64,000 nucleotides of DNA. It comes from Nocardia australiensis. Its GTDB lineage: Bacteria; Actinomycetota; Actinomycetes; Mycobacteriales; Mycobacteriaceae. Location: assembly GCF_020733705.1 (NCBI RefSeq), contig NZ_JAJFZM010000006.1, positions 148,096 through 212,095 on the forward strand, written 5' to 3'. A program made the position numbers and the translations under genes. Positions 63,813-64,000 of this stretch are shown here, one piece after another. The stretch's first letter is position 1. Every line of letters begins with the position of its first letter. The notes under the pieces are model-generated. The model had not been told where the DNA came from. It searched no databases and worked only from the letters and a program-made list of their open reading frames with translations.

Positions 63813-64000
63813 TCAGCCCCTGCCCGGATGCACCGTGCCGCACTCGCCACAGGTGCGGGCCTCGACGCTGTCGTAGAACCGGGTGAACACTGGCGGCAGG
63901 TCGGCGACGATGTCGCGGACCTGCAGTTCCACCTCGTGGATGAGGTGGTTGCACTGCGGGCAGTACCACTGGAACTTCTCGAGCGTGCCTTCCTCGCGGA
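63813..64000 (-). CDS. 3-hydroxyanthranilate 3,4-dioxygenase, C-terminal end
   Basis: The last 61 residues before the window edge read GTLEKFQWYCPQCNHLIHEV, ELQVRDIVADLPPVFTRFY and TCGECGTVHPGRG. This is the C-terminal metal-binding (CPxC...CxxC) part of bacterial 3-hydroxyanthranilate dioxygenase, which opens the ring in the kynurenine/2-nitrobenzoate route. The catalytic cupin lies beyond the window. Confidence 0.85.
   Translation of the reverse strand, partial: REEGTLEKFQWYCPQCNHLIHEVELQVRDIVADLPPVFTRFYDSVEARTCGECGTVHPGRG

Overview
The window is high-GC actinobacterial DNA, most likely from Nocardia or a close relative in the Mycobacteriales. The reasons are GTG starts with purine-rich ribosome binding sites, ATGA/GTGA-coupled operons, and family content: DUF4254-type small genes, DUF5995, DUF7144, an Ltp2-like/DUF35 pair, an AfsA-type protein and 3-hydroxyanthranilate dioxygenase. 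The genus is an inference from gene content; there is no rRNA or marker gene here. I found no tRNA gene.

Region 1 (1-6.6 kb): the end of a GAF-like gene, then a tight minus-strand operon led by an AfsA/ScbA-type butyrolactone synthase homologue, followed by a HAD hydrolase, a 14-helix MFS exporter, a cytochrome P450 and a flavin monooxygenase. It reads as a make-modify-export unit for a small molecule, perhaps a signal. Region 2 (6.6-9.7 kb): a DUF6461 gene and a second P450, both frameshifted, among IS fragments. The AfsA, DUF6461 and P450 frameshifts are each one lost base at a run of four Cs, which suggests consensus errors. Region 3 (9.7-21.7 kb): a possible stress group (DUF7144, three-helix protein, PPK2 kinase, an odd P-type ATPase), a stand-alone TrpF homologue, an EamA permease, a terpene-cyclase-like repeat protein, a Tat-exported sulfatase and a flavin amine oxidase.

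Region 4 (21.9-30.6 kb) is the best-supported system. A LacI-family regulator sits between two operons, one with an SsuABC-like ABC importer and glycerate kinase, the other with a Gfo/Idh/MocA-like oxidoreductase, a DUF993 TIM-barrel protein and a sugar isomerase/epimerase-like protein. The same 14-bp operator lies just downstream of a recognisable promoter in front of each operon, in opposite orientations. The substrate is unknown.

Region 5 (30.7-43.4 kb): a truncated M20 peptidase, a NUDIX hydrolase, an aminoglycoside-phosphotransferase-like kinase, and a coupled glycosyltransferase / HPr-kinase-like / P-loop operon. Then follow a PLP decarboxylase, an internally deleted molybdopterin oxidoreductase, an intact IS701-type element with its target duplication, and a YczE gene divergent from a truncated MocR regulator. 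Region 6 (43.4-55 kb) is a mosaic of small or broken genes, a degenerate IS5-type element, a putative Mrr-like nuclease, an HTH-type gene whose central segment is duplicated, and a dead tyrosine recombinase. Region 7 (55-64 kb): an SGNH hydrolase, a DUF5995 protein, a P-loop-less EF-G-like protein, an Ltp2-like thiolase-fold protein with its DUF35 partner and a strong terminator. After these come IS3, IS256 and amine-oxidase fragments, a two-unit CRISPR-like repeat, a LysR regulator and the end of a 3-hydroxyanthranilate dioxygenase gene. Direct repeats of about 440 bp, exactly 39,500 bp apart, join regions 3 and 7.
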